A stretch of 64,000 nt of DNA from Rufibacter roseolus. GTDB taxonomy: Bacteria > Bacteroidota > Bacteroidia > Cytophagales > Hymenobacteraceae. The translations under genes and the position numbers were made by a program. The stretch is from contig NZ_JAFMSU010000003.1 in assembly GCF_017916365.1 (NCBI RefSeq), forward strand, positions 62,001 to 126,000. The letters are read 5' to 3'. Shown here in pieces: positions 35,239-44,345 of this stretch. Below the pieces are notes generated by a model. It had not been told where the DNA came from and did no database searches. It worked only from the letters and a program-made list of their open reading frames with translations. How positions within the stretch are numbered: the stretch's first letter is position 1; the number at the start of each line of letters is the position of its first letter.

Positions 35239-36639
35239 ATGACCCAAACAAAACAAACAAAACCAATCATTATGACAGGCCAGGAAAAGATTGGCAAGTA
35301 CCGGTGGACCATCTGTGCCCTGCTTTTCTTCGCCACCACGGTCAATTACCTGGACCGGCAGGTGCTCAGCCTGCTGCAGCCGCTGCTAGCGGAGAAGTTT
35401 GGCTGGTCCAACACCGATTACGCCAACATTGCGGCGGTTTTCCAGTTCACCTACGCCATTTCCATGCTCTTCGCCGGCCGCATTATTGACCGTTTAGGAA
35501 CAAAGAAAGGCTATGCCTGGGCACTGATCATCTGGTCTTTGGCCGCCATTCTGCACGCCTACGCCGAGCCGCTGGGCAGGTCGGTGAGTCCGTTGTTCAC
35601 AGCCCTTGGGTTCGGGGCGTTGCCAGTTTCGGTGATCGGGTTCATGGTGGCCCGGGCTTTCCTGGGCTTCGGGGAGTCTGGTAACTTCCCGGCGGCCATC
35701 AAGGCTACCGCCGAGTACTTCCCTAAAAAAGAACGCTCTTTGGCGACGGGTATCTTCAACTCAGGTTCCAACGTGGGGGCCATTCTGGCTCCGATTACCG
35801 TGCCCTGGATTGCCGCGCACCTGGGCTGGGAATACACCTTCTTTATCATCGGGGCGATTGGGTTTCTGTGGCTGTTTTTCTGGTTCACTTTCTACGAAAC
35901 ACCCGATAAACAGAAAAGACTCTCAGCCGCCGAGCGCGACTACATCAGCAGCGACAGCGAGCCCGTGCTGGAGCCAGATTCCCCGGCCTCGGCGGAGAAA
36001 GTGTCCTGGTTCAAGCTGTTGGGCTTCAAACAAACCTGGGCTTTCGCCTTCGGGAAATTTCTCACCGACGGGGTTTGGTGGTTTTTCCTTTTCTGGCTGC
36101 CGGCTTACCTTAAAGCCCAATATGGCTTAACGGGTACCCAGGTGATGCTCCCGTTATCCGTGCTGTACAGCATGACCATGGTGGGCAGCATTGGCGGTGG
36201 TTGGTTCCCGATGTACTTCATTAACAAAGGCTACAATCCTTACGAAGGACGTATGCGGGCCATGTTCGTAATCGCGTTGTTCCCGCTGTTGGTGCTGGCG
36301 GCGCAGCCTTTGGGCGGCATCAGCTACTGGTTCCCGGTACTGTTCATCGGTATCGGAGCTTCGGCGCACCAGGCCTGGTCGGCCAACATCTTCACCACCG
36401 TTTCTGATATGTTCCCTAAGAAATCCGTGGCCTCGGTGACGGGCATCGGCGGCATGGCCGGGGGTATCGGTGGCGTGGTGGTGACCAAAGTGGGGGGATA
36501 TCTTTTTGACCATTATGAAGCCCTGGGTCACGTGGAGACCGGTTACACCATCATGTTTGCGTTCTGCGCCTTGGCGTACCTGGTAGCCTGGTCAGTGATG
36601 AAATCGCTGGTGCCTAAGATGAAACCGGTGGCGTTGTAA
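35239..36639 (+). CDS. exuT: MFS hexuronate transporter (ExuT-like, ACS family)
   Basis: A 466-residue inner-membrane transporter with twelve predicted helices. The segment YRWTICALLFFATTVNYLDR before helix 1, the DRLGTKKG loop between helices 2 and 3, and RAFLGFGESGNFPAAIKA are typical of the anion:cation symporter family that includes ExuT. As the last gene of the uronate operon it probably imports glucuronate or galacturonate with protons. An internal ATG 12 codons later is an alternative start. A hairpin follows the stop at 36700. Confidence 0.92.
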   Translation: MTQTKQTKPIIMTGQEKIGKYRWTICALLFFATTVNYLDRQVLSLLQPLLAEKFGWSNTDYANIAAVFQFTYAISMLFAGRIIDRLGTKKGYAWALIIWSLAAILHAYAEPLGRSVSPLFTALGFGALPVSVIGFMVARAFLGFGESGNFPAAIKATAEYFPKKERSLATGIFNSGSNVGAILAPITVPWIAAHLGWEYTFFIIGAIGFLWLFFWFTFYETPDKQKRLSAAERDYISSDSEPVLEPDSPASAEKVSWFKLLGFKQTWAFAFGKFLTDGVWWFFLFWLPAYLKAQYGLTGTQVMLPLSVLYSMTMVGSIGGGWFPMYFINKGYNPYEGRMRAMFVIALFPLLVLAAQPLGGISYWFPVLFIGIGASAHQAWSANIFTTVSDMFPKKSVASVTGIGGMAGGIGGVVVTKVGGYLFDHYEALGHVETGYTIMFAFCALAYLVAWSVMKSLVPKMKPVAL

Positions 36640-36699
36640 TCAGCCTGCCTCGTTTCTTAGGTGCAATCACTGGAAGGCTTTCTTCTAAGATTCTCCTCA

Positions 36700-36740
36700 T
36701 GAATAAGCCTTTGGATTCTGCGATCTGAAGGCTTATTCAT
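36700..36740. terminator. hairpin after exuT
   Basis: The arms atgaataagcctt and aaggcttattcat are perfectly complementary over 13 bases, about 60 bases after the exuT stop. There is no T run, so termination is likely but not certain. Confidence 0.65.
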
Positions 36741-36791
36741 GTACAAGCCTTCCTCTTTCTGCTTTATCTACCGCTTTGTTTCCCGTTACCT

Positions 36792-36828
36792 GTTTTTAGC
36801 CTATTTTCAGAAAATCAGCCCCTAAACG
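36792..36828. repeat. dispersed palindrome copy abutting the GH95 start
   Basis: The pattern tgtttttagcc...ttttcagaaaa...cccctaaacg is a somewhat degraded copy. It ends 7 bases before the ATG at 36836. Confidence 0.6.
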
Positions 36829-36835
36829 TAGCCCC

Positions 36836-39310
36836 ATGAACCCCGTGTATTTTCTCAGGTTTACCTTCCTACTGCTATTCACTGTTACTACCTGTTTCGC
36901 TCAGCACCAGGCGCCCCTCACGCTTTGGTACGACAAACCCGCCGCCAACTGGAACGAAGCCCTTCCGCTGGGCAACGGTCGCCTCGGGGCCATGGTATTC
37001 GGCGGGCCGGCCAAAGAGCAGTTGCAGTTGAACGAGGAAACGGTCTGGGCCGGCGAACCGGGCAACAATGTGAAGAACGACCTTTACAGCGCCCTACCTA
37101 AAATCCGGAGGCTGATCTTTGAGGGCCAGCACAAAGAGGCGCAGGCCCTGGCGTTGGAAAAACTTCCCAGAAACGCGCCCGCCAGCAACAACTACGGCAT
37201 GCCCTACCAACCCGTAGGCAACCTGTTCATGCACTTCCCCGGCCACGAGAAAGCCACTTCCTACCGTCGTGAGCTGGACATCAGCCAGGCGGTGGCCTCA
37301 GTCTCCTACAAGGTGGGCGAGGTGACCTACAAACGGGAAATGCTTTCTTCTTTCCCCGATGATGTCCTCCTCATCCGGCTCACCGCCGATAAACCCGGCA
37401 GCCTTACCTTCACTGTGGGCGCCGACAGTCCGCATAAAAGCTACGCGGTGAGCACGCAGGGAGACCAGTTGCTGCTGAACGGGGTTTCCGGGGACAGGAA
37501 CAACAAGAAAGGCAAGGTGCGGTTCCAGGCCCGTGTGCAGCCCAAAGTGACCGGGGGCAAGCTCACGGCTACCGCCAACGCGCTCCAGATCACCGGCGCC
37601 GATGAAGTGGTCCTCTACGTGTCCATGGGTACCAACTTCAAGAACTACCAAGACATCTCCGGCGATGAGGCGGCGAAAACAGCCCATTTCTTGAAAAAGG
37701 CCTTCAAAAAAGACTACCCTAAAGCCCGCGAGGCACACATCCGGCACTACCAGAATTATTTCAACCGCGTATCGCTGGATTTGGGCACCACGGAGGCCAT
37801 GGGCAAACCCACCAACGTGCGCCTGGCCGAGTTCGCCAAAGGCAACGATCCGCAGCTGGTGAGCTTGTACTTCCAGTTCGGGCGGTATTTACTGATCTCC
37901 ACCTCGCAGCCGGGAACGCAGCCGGCCAACCTGCAGGGCATCTGGAACGAAAAAGTTTCTCCGCCCTGGGACAGCAAGTACACCGTCAACATCAACACCG
38001 AGATGAACTACTGGCCCGCCGAGGTCACCAACCTGCCGGAGATGCACGAACCGCTTTTCAGTATGCTGAAGGACCTGGCCGAGGCCGGCAAGGAAGCCGC
38101 CTCCAAGATGTACGGCGCGCGCGGCTGGGCCCTGCACCACAACACCGATCTCTGGCGCATGACCGGTCCGGTAGACGGAGCGTTTTACGGCCTGTGGCCC
38201 ATGGGCGGCGCCTGGCTCACGCAGCATCTGTGGCAGCATTACCTCTACACCGGCGACAAGAAATTCCTGAAGCAGGTCTACCCCACCCTGAAAGGCGCCG
38301 CCACGTTCTACGTCGATGTTTTGCAGGAAGAGCCCACCCACCGCTGGTTGGTGGTGACCCCGTCCATGTCGCCGGAGAACTCCCACCAGAACGATGTTTC
38401 CATTGCGGCCGGCACCACCATGGACAACCAGTTGGTGTTCGATGTCTTCTCCAACGTCATCCACGCGGCCGCCGCTTTGAACACTGATCGGGCTTTCGCC
38501 GATACGCTCCAGAAAATGCGGGACCGGTTGCCGCCCATGCAGGTAGGCCAGTACAGCCAGTTGCAGGAATGGCTCCACGACTGGGACAGCCCCACCGACA
38601 AGCATCGCCACGTATCGCACCTCTACGGCCTGTTCCCCAGCAACCAGGTATCGCCGTACACGCAGCCTGAGCTGTTTGAGGCCGCCAAAACCTCGCTCGT
38701 CTACCGCGGCGATAAATCCACGGGTTGGTCCATGGGCTGGAAAGTGAACCTTTGGGCCCGGCTCTTGGACGGAAACCGCGCCTACAAACTCATAGAAGAC
38801 CAACTCACGCCCGCCGGGGCAGTGGAATCGGGAGAAGGCGGAGGCACCTACCCCAACCTTTTCGATGCCCACCCACCTTTTCAGATCGATGGGAATTTCG
38901 GCTGTACCTCTGGCATCGCCGAGATACTGTTGCAGAGCCATGACGGCACCCTGCACCTGCTTCCGGCCTTGCCGGACAAATGGCAATCCGGCGAGGTGAA
39001 AGGCCTGGTAGCCCGGGGCGGCTACGTGGTGGACATGCGCTGGGAGAACGGGAAAGTGAAAGCCCTCACTGTCCATTCCAAACTGGGCGGTAATTGTCGC
39101 ATCAGGGTAGCCAACGGATTGGAACTGAAAAGCAAGGGAGACCTGAAGAAAGCCGAGGGAACCAACCCCAATTCCTTCTACCAGATGGCAGCCATCAAAA
39201 CGCCTTTGGTGTCGCCCAAGGCAACCGTTAAGCCGGCTACTGTTCCCAACACCTCGCTGCTTGATCTGAAAACTGAGAAAGGGAAAACCTATGAGCTCAT
39301 CGGGCTGTAA
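36836..39310 (+). CDS. glycoside hydrolase family 95 (alpha-L-fucosidase or alpha-L-galactosidase)
   Basis: An 824-residue secreted enzyme. A signal peptide (1-22, ending CFAQ) precedes the GH95 N-terminal beta domain with [19 protein letters not shown] and [12 protein letters not shown]. The central (alpha/alpha)6 barrel carries [20 protein letters not shown], which holds the paired catalytic-site Asn, and [14 protein letters not shown] with the late Asp region. GH95 enzymes invert alpha-1,2-fucosides or release alpha-L-galactose from plant and algal polymers. It follows the uronate operon but is separated by a hairpin and a palindrome copy, so it probably has its own promoter; a shared role in using plant polysaccharide is plausible. 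Confidence 0.94.
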   Translation: MNPVYFLRFTFLLLFTVTTCFAQHQAPLTLWYDKPAANWNEALPLGNGRLGAMVFGGPAKEQLQLNEETVWAGEPGNNVKNDLYSALPKIRRLIFEGQHKEAQALALEKLPRNAPASNNYGMPYQPVGNLFMHFPGHEKATSYRRELDISQAVASVSYKVGEVTYKREMLSSFPDDVLLIRLTADKPGSLTFTVGADSPHKSYAVSTQGDQLLLNGVSGDRNNKKGKVRFQARVQPKVTGGKLTATANALQITGADEVVLYVSMGTNFKNYQDISGDEAAKTAHFLKKAFKKDYPKAREAHIRHYQNYFNRVSLDLGTTEAMGKPTNVRLAEFAKGNDPQLVSLYFQFGRYLLISTSQPGTQPANLQGIWNEKVSPPWDSKYTVNINTEMNYWPAEVTNLPEMHEPLFSMLKDLAEAGKEAASKMYGARGWALHHNTDLWRMTGPVDGAFYGLWPMGGAWLTQHLWQHYLYTGDKKFLKQVYPTLKGAATFYVDVLQEEPTHRWLVVTPSMSPENSHQNDVSIAAGTTMDNQLVFDVFSNVIHAAAALNTDRAFADTLQKMRDRLPPMQVGQYSQLQEWLHDWDSPTDKHRHVSHLYGLFPSNQVSPYTQPELFEAAKTSLVYRGDKSTGWSMGWKVNLWARLLDGNRAYKLIEDQLTPAGAVESGEGGGTYPNLFDAHPPFQIDGNFGCTSGIAEILLQSHDGTLHLLPALPDKWQSGEVKGLVARGGYVVDMRWENGKVKALTVHSKLGGNCRIRVANGLELKSKGDLKKAEGTNPNSFYQMAAIKTPLVSPKATVKPATVPNTSLLDLKTEKGKTYELIGL

Positions 39311-39365
39311 GTATTTCCGGGTTTATCTTGTTTAAAGCCTTCTGTTTTCCACACAAGGGATAGAC

Positions 39366-39409
39366 TTCCGTTTAGGGCCAGTTTTAGAGAAATCGGCTGG
39401 AAAACGGAA
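39366..39409. repeat. dispersed palindrome copy
   Basis: The stem ttccgttt / aaacggaa with an inner ggcca / ggctgg region lies 56 bases after the GH95 stop. Confidence 0.7.
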
Positions 39410-39517
39410 AGCTTCTGCCGCTTCGGCGGATAAAAGGAAATTAGCTTATATTTTAAAAATTGGTTATTAAAGCTCATTTAATACTAGAGAACCCTTAACA
39501 AAGAAGCCAATATCTTC

Positions 39518-39525
39518 TATATTTG
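39518..39525 (+). promoter_or_regulatory. candidate -7 promoter box for ppc
   Basis: TATATTTG matches the Bacteroidota -7 element TAnnTTTG exactly, 85 bases before the ppc ATG. The -33 TTTG partner is not well preserved at the expected spacing. Confidence 0.4.
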
Positions 39526-39610
39526 TTAATGACCATTCCCTTATACTACCGAGTTGGTCTGAAATTAAGAAATGAGGTGCCTCTAGGCGTACCTCACAAT
39601 TTGCCAAATT

Positions 39611-42187
39611 ATGGATGGTTCATCTAACAGTGCCCTGCAAACCTATGACAAACACGTAGGGCTAAAATTTCAATTATACAACAGCTTGTTCACGGCGCTT
39701 CCGTTCCACCGGGTGGAGAAAACGGGCGTGTTGCTTTCCATTTTCCTGCTGCATTGCGAGGAAGGTTTTGAGAAAGTCCTGAGCCCTGCCGAGATCATCA
39801 GCACGTTCTTCAGCCAGTACACGCCTTACCGCACCGAGCAGGAGCAGATGGATCTGCTGTTCCGGTTTGTGCAGTACGCCGAGCGCCAGGTGGTGCTGTT
39901 CGATGCCTTGGAGGACGCTTCTTTCCGGGAGACGCACGACATGAGCGGGGCTGGTACCCTGAAGCACCTGCAGGCTGAGGTGGAACAGACCCAGGCCCAC
40001 CAGCAGTTGAAAGAGAAACTGAGAGATTTCTCAGTGCGGTTGGTGCTCACGGCCCATCCTACCCAGTTTTACCCCAGCGAGGTGCTGGGCATCATCAACG
40101 ACCTGTCCAAGGCTTTGGTGAGCGATAACACAGCGCAGGTGAACAGCTATTTGCGCCAATTGGGCAAAACTCCGTTTTTCAAGAATGAGAAACCCTCCCC
40201 CTATGACGAGGCTGTCAGCCTGATCTGGTACCTGGAGAACGTGTTTTACCAATCGGCGGGGCAGATCATGTCTTCCCTGAAAACCCAGTTCCCCGAGGCG
40301 GTTTTAGCGGATAATCCTTTGATCCGGCTGGGCTTCTGGCCCGGCGGCGACCGCGATGGCAACCCCTTTGTCTCAGCGCAGATCACGCTCAAAGTGGCCG
40401 AGGCTTTGCGCGGGGCCATCATCAAGTCCTATTACCAGGATGTGCGGCGGCTCAAGCGGCGGCTCACCTTTAAAGGCGTTTTGAACGAGTTGATTGCGCT
40501 GGAGGAAAAGCTGTACAACAACCTCTTCCTGCCCGGTTACAAAGCCGATATCACCAAGGAAGACATTCTGGCACCGCTGGAGAAAATCACCCAAACGCTC
40601 ATAAAAGACCACAACAGGCTGTTCCTGAACCTGGCCGAAAATCTGGTCCGGAAAGTGGAGCTGTTCGGGTTGTACTTCGCCTCGTTGGATGTGCGGCAAG
40701 ACAGCTCGGCGCACACTGAGGCCCTGGAAGCCATCGCGGCCCAAACCGAGGCACTTCCTAAAAACTACACCCAGCTTTCGGCGGAAGAGAAAATCAGCGC
40801 GCTGCTCAAGGCCAATGCTACCGTGGACTCAACAGCGTTGGAGAATGACCTGCACCGCGATACCGTGGAGTCCATGCAGGCCATCAAGGCCATTCAGCAG
40901 ATCAACGGCGAGCAGGGCTGCCACCGCTACATCATTAGTCATAGCACCAGCGCCCTGGACATTATGGAAGTCTACGGCCTGTTCCTCTTGAGCGGCTGGA
41001 ACCCCGAGGAACTGAGCGTGGACATTGTGCCGCTCTTTGAGACCATTGATGACCTGAGAAACGCCCGCGGGGTGATGCAGGCCTTGTACACCTCTGAGGT
41101 GTACAGGCAGCATTTGCAGCGGCGCGGCAACATCCAGACCATCATGCTGGGCTTCTCAGACGGCACCAAGGACGGCGGCTACCTCATGGCAAACTGGAGC
41201 ATCTACAAAGCCAAGGAAGAACTGAGTCTGCTGGCCAAACAGCACGATTTGCAGGTGGTCTTCTTTGACGGACGCGGCGGACCTCCTGCCCGGGGCGGCG
41301 GCAGAACGCACCAGTTCTACGCGTCCATGGGCTCCAACATCGCCAGCAAGGAAATCCAGTTGACCATCCAGGGGCAGACAATTAGCTCCAACTTCGGGAC
41401 CATTGACGCGGCGCAGTACAACATGGAACAGCTCATGCACGCCGGTATCCGGAACGCGCTGTTCACTTCCCGCGAAACCACCCTCACTCATGAGGAGGAA
41501 CGACTCATGCAGCAAATGGCCGACGAGAGTTACCAAGCCTACAACACGCTCAAGAACCTGCCTAACTTCCTGGAGTACCTCAACTACGCCAGCCCCCTCA
41601 GGTACTACGCCGAGGCCAATATAGGGAGCCGTCCGGCCAAGCGGAAGCCAGGCAAACTGAACCTGAACGACCTCAGGGCGGTGCCTTACGTGGGTTCCTG
41701 GAGCCAGTTGAAGCAGAACCTGCCCGGCTACTATGGCGTGGGCACCGCCATGGAGAAGCTGGAAAACGAAGGCCAATGGGAAGCCGTGGAGCAACTGTAC
41801 TCCCGCTCTTTGTTCGTCCGCACCTTGGTGGGCAACTGCGAGATGGCCATGACCAAGTGCTTTTTCCCGCTCACCGCCTTTCTGGCCAAGCACCCGCAGT
41901 ACGGCGAGCTCTGGAAGATGATCCATGAGGAGTTTGAGCGCACCAAGCAGTACGTTCTGCGCCTCACCGGCAATGCCCAGCTTATGGAAGACAAACCCGT
42001 GAACCGGTTGTCCATCCAGATGCGCCAGCGCATTGAGTTACCCCTGCTCACCATCCAGCAATTCGCCCTCACCAAAATCAGGGAAATGGAAGAGCAGGAA
42101 ACCGAGGCTCCGGACAAAAGCAAATTTGAGAAACTGGTGATGCGCTGCTCCTTCGGGATCATCAACGCCGAACGGAACTCCGCGTAA
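39611..42187 (+). CDS. ppc: phosphoenolpyruvate carboxylase, divergent type
   Basis: An 858-residue enzyme that carboxylates phosphoenolpyruvate to oxaloacetate and refills the citric acid cycle. The catalytic His is in VLTAHPTQ (H149), and GGDRDGNPFV and FSDGTKDGG (with the conserved Lys) are present. Other sites differ from the classical enzyme: the loop usually written FHGRGGxxGRGG reads FFDGRGGPPARGGG, and the C-terminus reads ERNSA where most families end in NTG. The enzyme is therefore of a divergent type and may have changed regulation. It is monocistronic, with a strong terminator at 42208. Confidence 0.93.
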   Translation: MDGSSNSALQTYDKHVGLKFQLYNSLFTALPFHRVEKTGVLLSIFLLHCEEGFEKVLSPAEIISTFFSQYTPYRTEQEQMDLLFRFVQYAERQVVLFDALEDASFRETHDMSGAGTLKHLQAEVEQTQAHQQLKEKLRDFSVRLVLTAHPTQFYPSEVLGIINDLSKALVSDNTAQVNSYLRQLGKTPFFKNEKPSPYDEAVSLIWYLENVFYQSAGQIMSSLKTQFPEAVLADNPLIRLGFWPGGDRDGNPFVSAQITLKVAEALRGAIIKSYYQDVRRLKRRLTFKGVLNELIALEEKLYNNLFLPGYKADITKEDILAPLEKITQTLIKDHNRLFLNLAENLVRKVELFGLYFASLDVRQDSSAHTEALEAIAAQTEALPKNYTQLSAEEKISALLKANATVDSTALENDLHRDTVESMQAIKAIQQINGEQGCHRYIISHSTSALDIMEVYGLFLLSGWNPEELSVDIVPLFETIDDLRNARGVMQALYTSEVYRQHLQRRGNIQTIMLGFSDGTKDGGYLMANWSIYKAKEELSLLAKQHDLQVVFFDGRGGPPARGGGRTHQFYASMGSNIASKEIQLTIQGQTISSNFGTIDAAQYNMEQLMHAGIRNALFTSRETTLTHEEERLMQQMADESYQAYNTLKNLPNFLEYLNYASPLRYYAEANIGSRPAKRKPGKLNLNDLRAVPYVGSWSQLKQNLPGYYGVGTAMEKLENEGQWEAVEQLYSRSLFVRTLVGNCEMAMTKCFFPLTAFLAKHPQYGELWKMIHEEFERTKQYVLRLTGNAQLMEDKPVNRLSIQMRQRIELPLLTIQQFALTKIREMEEQETEAPDKSKFEKLVMRCSFGIINAERNSA

Positions 42188-42207
42188 ACCTTGTGGTAAG
42201 TGATGAT

Positions 42208-42250
42208 AAAGCGAAACCCGGCCCCTACCAAAGTGGCCGGGTTTCGCTTT
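42208..42250 (+). terminator. strong terminator after ppc
   Basis: The stem aaagcgaaacccggcc / ggccgggtttcgcttt is perfect over 16 bases with a short loop, 20 bases after the ppc stop, and runs into tctgtt. Confidence 0.9.
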
Positions 42251-42292
42251 TCTGTTATAGGCCTTTTTTCTGGAAACAGCAGCTAAAACAGA
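42251..42292. repeat. dispersed palindrome copy
   Basis: The pattern tctgttataggcctttttt...cagctaaaacaga is a degraded family copy directly after the ppc terminator. Confidence 0.5.
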
Positions 42293-42318
42293 GCCAAATG
42301 TGAATTTCTTTTTATGTC

Positions 42319-42420
42319 TGGCGCAAGTGTCCGCTTGTGCCTTTTTGGGTGAGGTCTGTTTTGGGGCTATTCTCCAAAAAATAGCTGAATATACGTTGGC
42401 ACAAGGGAACGCTTGCGCCA
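42319..42420. repeat. inverted repeat with palindrome copy nested inside
   Basis: Arms 42319-42341 (tggcgcaagtg...) and 42398-42420 (...cttgcgcca) pair at 20 of 23 positions. Between them, around 42355-42392, lies a sequence resembling the small palindrome family (tctgttttggggctatt...). The arms resemble the repeat at 46013-46128 in style (ggcgcaag / ggcgcgag). Confidence 0.75.
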
Positions 42421-42485
42421 GGTCATCCTTTATAAGGGTTTCGTGTAAACAATGCGCAAGAGAGCCGTTGGCAGAAGTATGGTGT

Positions 42486-43214
42486 TTACACAACTTTAGA
42501 CACAGGCTTTTTCTTTTCATCGACCAGCTTTACTTTGACAAAGAACCAAAGCACCGGCTCGAAACCATTTTCTTCAGCATTCATGTATTCTACTAGCTTT
42601 TCCCAATTGTTGTCATTGGCAATAAGACCGTATTGATTAATCTGCACACCAAACTTATCTACTAGATCGTCAGCAATGTCATGGCAGTGAAAAGTATGGA
42701 AGTCGCCACTAGCCTCAATTCCTATCAAATCATAGCCAATTACTTTTTCTGATTCATCAGCTACTTCAGGTATCTGCCTGTTTACGTTATCCCAAAGTCC
42801 GATAGCTCCAATATCTTTTCCCTCAACTACAAACTCCGCTATCAATGCATCTTTCTCCGTTTCGGGAAAATTCACACTAAAAATTTGATAGTCCTGTGCC
42901 GTGGCAAAGAACCTTTCTTTATATTCATTTAAGGTGTCAAAATCAGAGAAGGTATTTACCCAGCCAATTTTCTTTTCCTCAAACTTTTGGTCAGCCCAAG
43001 TCTGGATTTCCTTGATCTGGGATGTGGTCAGATTGAATTCTTCTCTTGCCTCTTTAAGTCCGCTGTTTCCGCTTGAACTCCAAGAAATTGACCAAGCATC
43101 GAAGTAGGAGTCGTTTATACAAGTACTGCATGTGCAAACTTTAGAACCCTTTCTGGAGCCGAAATCTGCAAGACGTACTTTCAGGAAATAATAGGCTCCT
43201 AGATAATACTTCAT
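42486..43214 (-). CDS. hypothetical protein, AT-rich gene
   Basis: I do not recognise this 242-residue protein. It has no signal peptide or membrane segment, is acidic, and contains a Cys cluster near residues 27-33 (CTCSTC) that could bind a metal. Tracts such as NTFSDFDTLNEY and GIEASGDFHTFHCHD look like a real folded protein rather than a chance frame. By eye its bases are clearly richer in A and T than its neighbours, with few of the GC-ending codons used around it, suggesting acquisition from elsewhere. Repeats lie on both sides. No neighbour gives a hint of function. Confidence 0.7.
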   Translation of the reverse strand: MKYYLGAYYFLKVRLADFGSRKGSKVCTCSTCINDSYFDAWSISWSSSGNSGLKEAREEFNLTTSQIKEIQTWADQKFEEKKIGWVNTFSDFDTLNEYKERFFATAQDYQIFSVNFPETEKDALIAEFVVEGKDIGAIGLWDNVNRQIPEVADESEKVIGYDLIGIEASGDFHTFHCHDIADDLVDKFGVQINQYGLIANDNNWEKLVEYMNAEENGFEPVLWFFVKVKLVDEKKKPVSKVV

Positions 43215-43336
43215 ATTTTTAGCTTGTGCCTAAAAGTGAAAAAAAGAAAACTCTAAACAGGCTAAAGCCCTTCTGGAACTCACTCACAACTTCAAGTTTA
43301 GCTCTGATTTCCGAAAAACAGCTGTGAAACGGAATC

Positions 43337-44299
43337 CTACTTCCAGGTTTGCACCAAATGGTAGATAAGACCAGCGGCCAGCTTGGCGGTGCGGCTGTCA
43401 ATGTCAAGCCGGGGATTCAACTCCACTACATCCACGGAGAGAAGCTTTCCGCTGCCGGCAATTTCCTGCAGGAGGGGCAAAACAGCTTGGGGCGAAAGGC
43501 CAAAAGCGGTGGGCGCACTCACGCCGGGCGCGTAGGCCGCCGCGAACACGTCCAGGTCAATGCTGAGGTACACCTTGTCCACCCTAGAAATAAACTGCTG
43601 AATTTTCTGCTTTATGGTTTCCGTCATCCCAAACTGTAAGTCCTGGGCGACTACATAGTCCACGCCCAGATCAGCGGCGGTCTGGAAAAGTTTGCGGGTA
43701 TTGCCGTACTCCTGGATGCCCAGACAGAGGTATTGGAATTCTTTCCCCGCCACGTTCAGCTCATGGGCAATCTGCAGGAACGGGCTTCCGGAACTGGAAT
43801 GTGGCATGTAGCTCCGGAGATCAAAATGGGCGTCCAGGTTAATGATGCCTAGTCTCTCCTGAGGTTCCAGTTGCTTGTGGATGCCCAGGAAATGGCCGTA
43901 CGCCGTTTCATGCCCGCCTCCCATGACAATGGGCCGGTATCCTTTTTTGAGGAGCAGCTCCACTTTTCGGCCGAGCTGGGTTTGGGCCTCCTCCAGTTTT
44001 TGGTTCGCGCAGATGATGTCGCCACCTTCGAAGATTTGTACTTCGTCCGGCAGATGATCCGCGAGCGAAGACATGGCCAGGCGAAGGGCATCGGGGCCCT
44101 CGGCGGCGCCCACCCGACCCAGGTTACGCCGCACGCCTTCGTCACAGCTGAATCCTAAAAACGCAAAGTTTCCGTTTCCATCAGCTACTTCCCGGGAAAG
44201 GTCCATTAATTGCACCACTTGGTGCCATCGCAGGCCCAACTCGCCGTCCTGCGGGTCTATCCTCCCTTTCCAAGTAGTTTTGTCTGATGGTTTGTACAT
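43337..44299 (-). CDS. hutG: formimidoylglutamase (arginase family)
   Basis: A 320-residue enzyme of the ureohydrolase superfamily that splits N-formimidoyl-L-glutamate to glutamate and formamide, the last step of histidine breakdown. The manganese-site motifs are intact: GGGHETAYG, NLDAHFDLR and SIDLDVFAAAYAPG. The neighbour hutI supports this role over an arginase or agmatinase. A degraded palindrome copy follows its stop (43296-43330). Confidence 0.93.
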   Translation of the reverse strand: MYKPSDKTTWKGRIDPQDGELGLRWHQVVQLMDLSREVADGNGNFAFLGFSCDEGVRRNLGRVGAAEGPDALRLAMSSLADHLPDEVQIFEGGDIICANQKLEEAQTQLGRKVELLLKKGYRPIVMGGGHETAYGHFLGIHKQLEPQERLGIINLDAHFDLRSYMPHSSSGSPFLQIAHELNVAGKEFQYLCLGIQEYGNTRKLFQTAADLGVDYVVAQDLQFGMTETIKQKIQQFISRVDKVYLSIDLDVFAAAYAPGVSAPTAFGLSPQAVLPLLQEIAGSGKLLSVDVVELNPRLDIDSRTAKLAAGLIYHLVQTWK

Positions 44300-44345
44300 T
44301 TATTCTTAAGCTATTTTAAATCAGATTAAGACATCACGGCTGCGG

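Noticed and set aside
37889-39076. 395-codon open frame on the minus strand
   Set aside because: It is antisense to the clear GH95 gene. Its translation is His/Val/Gly-rich without domain motifs.
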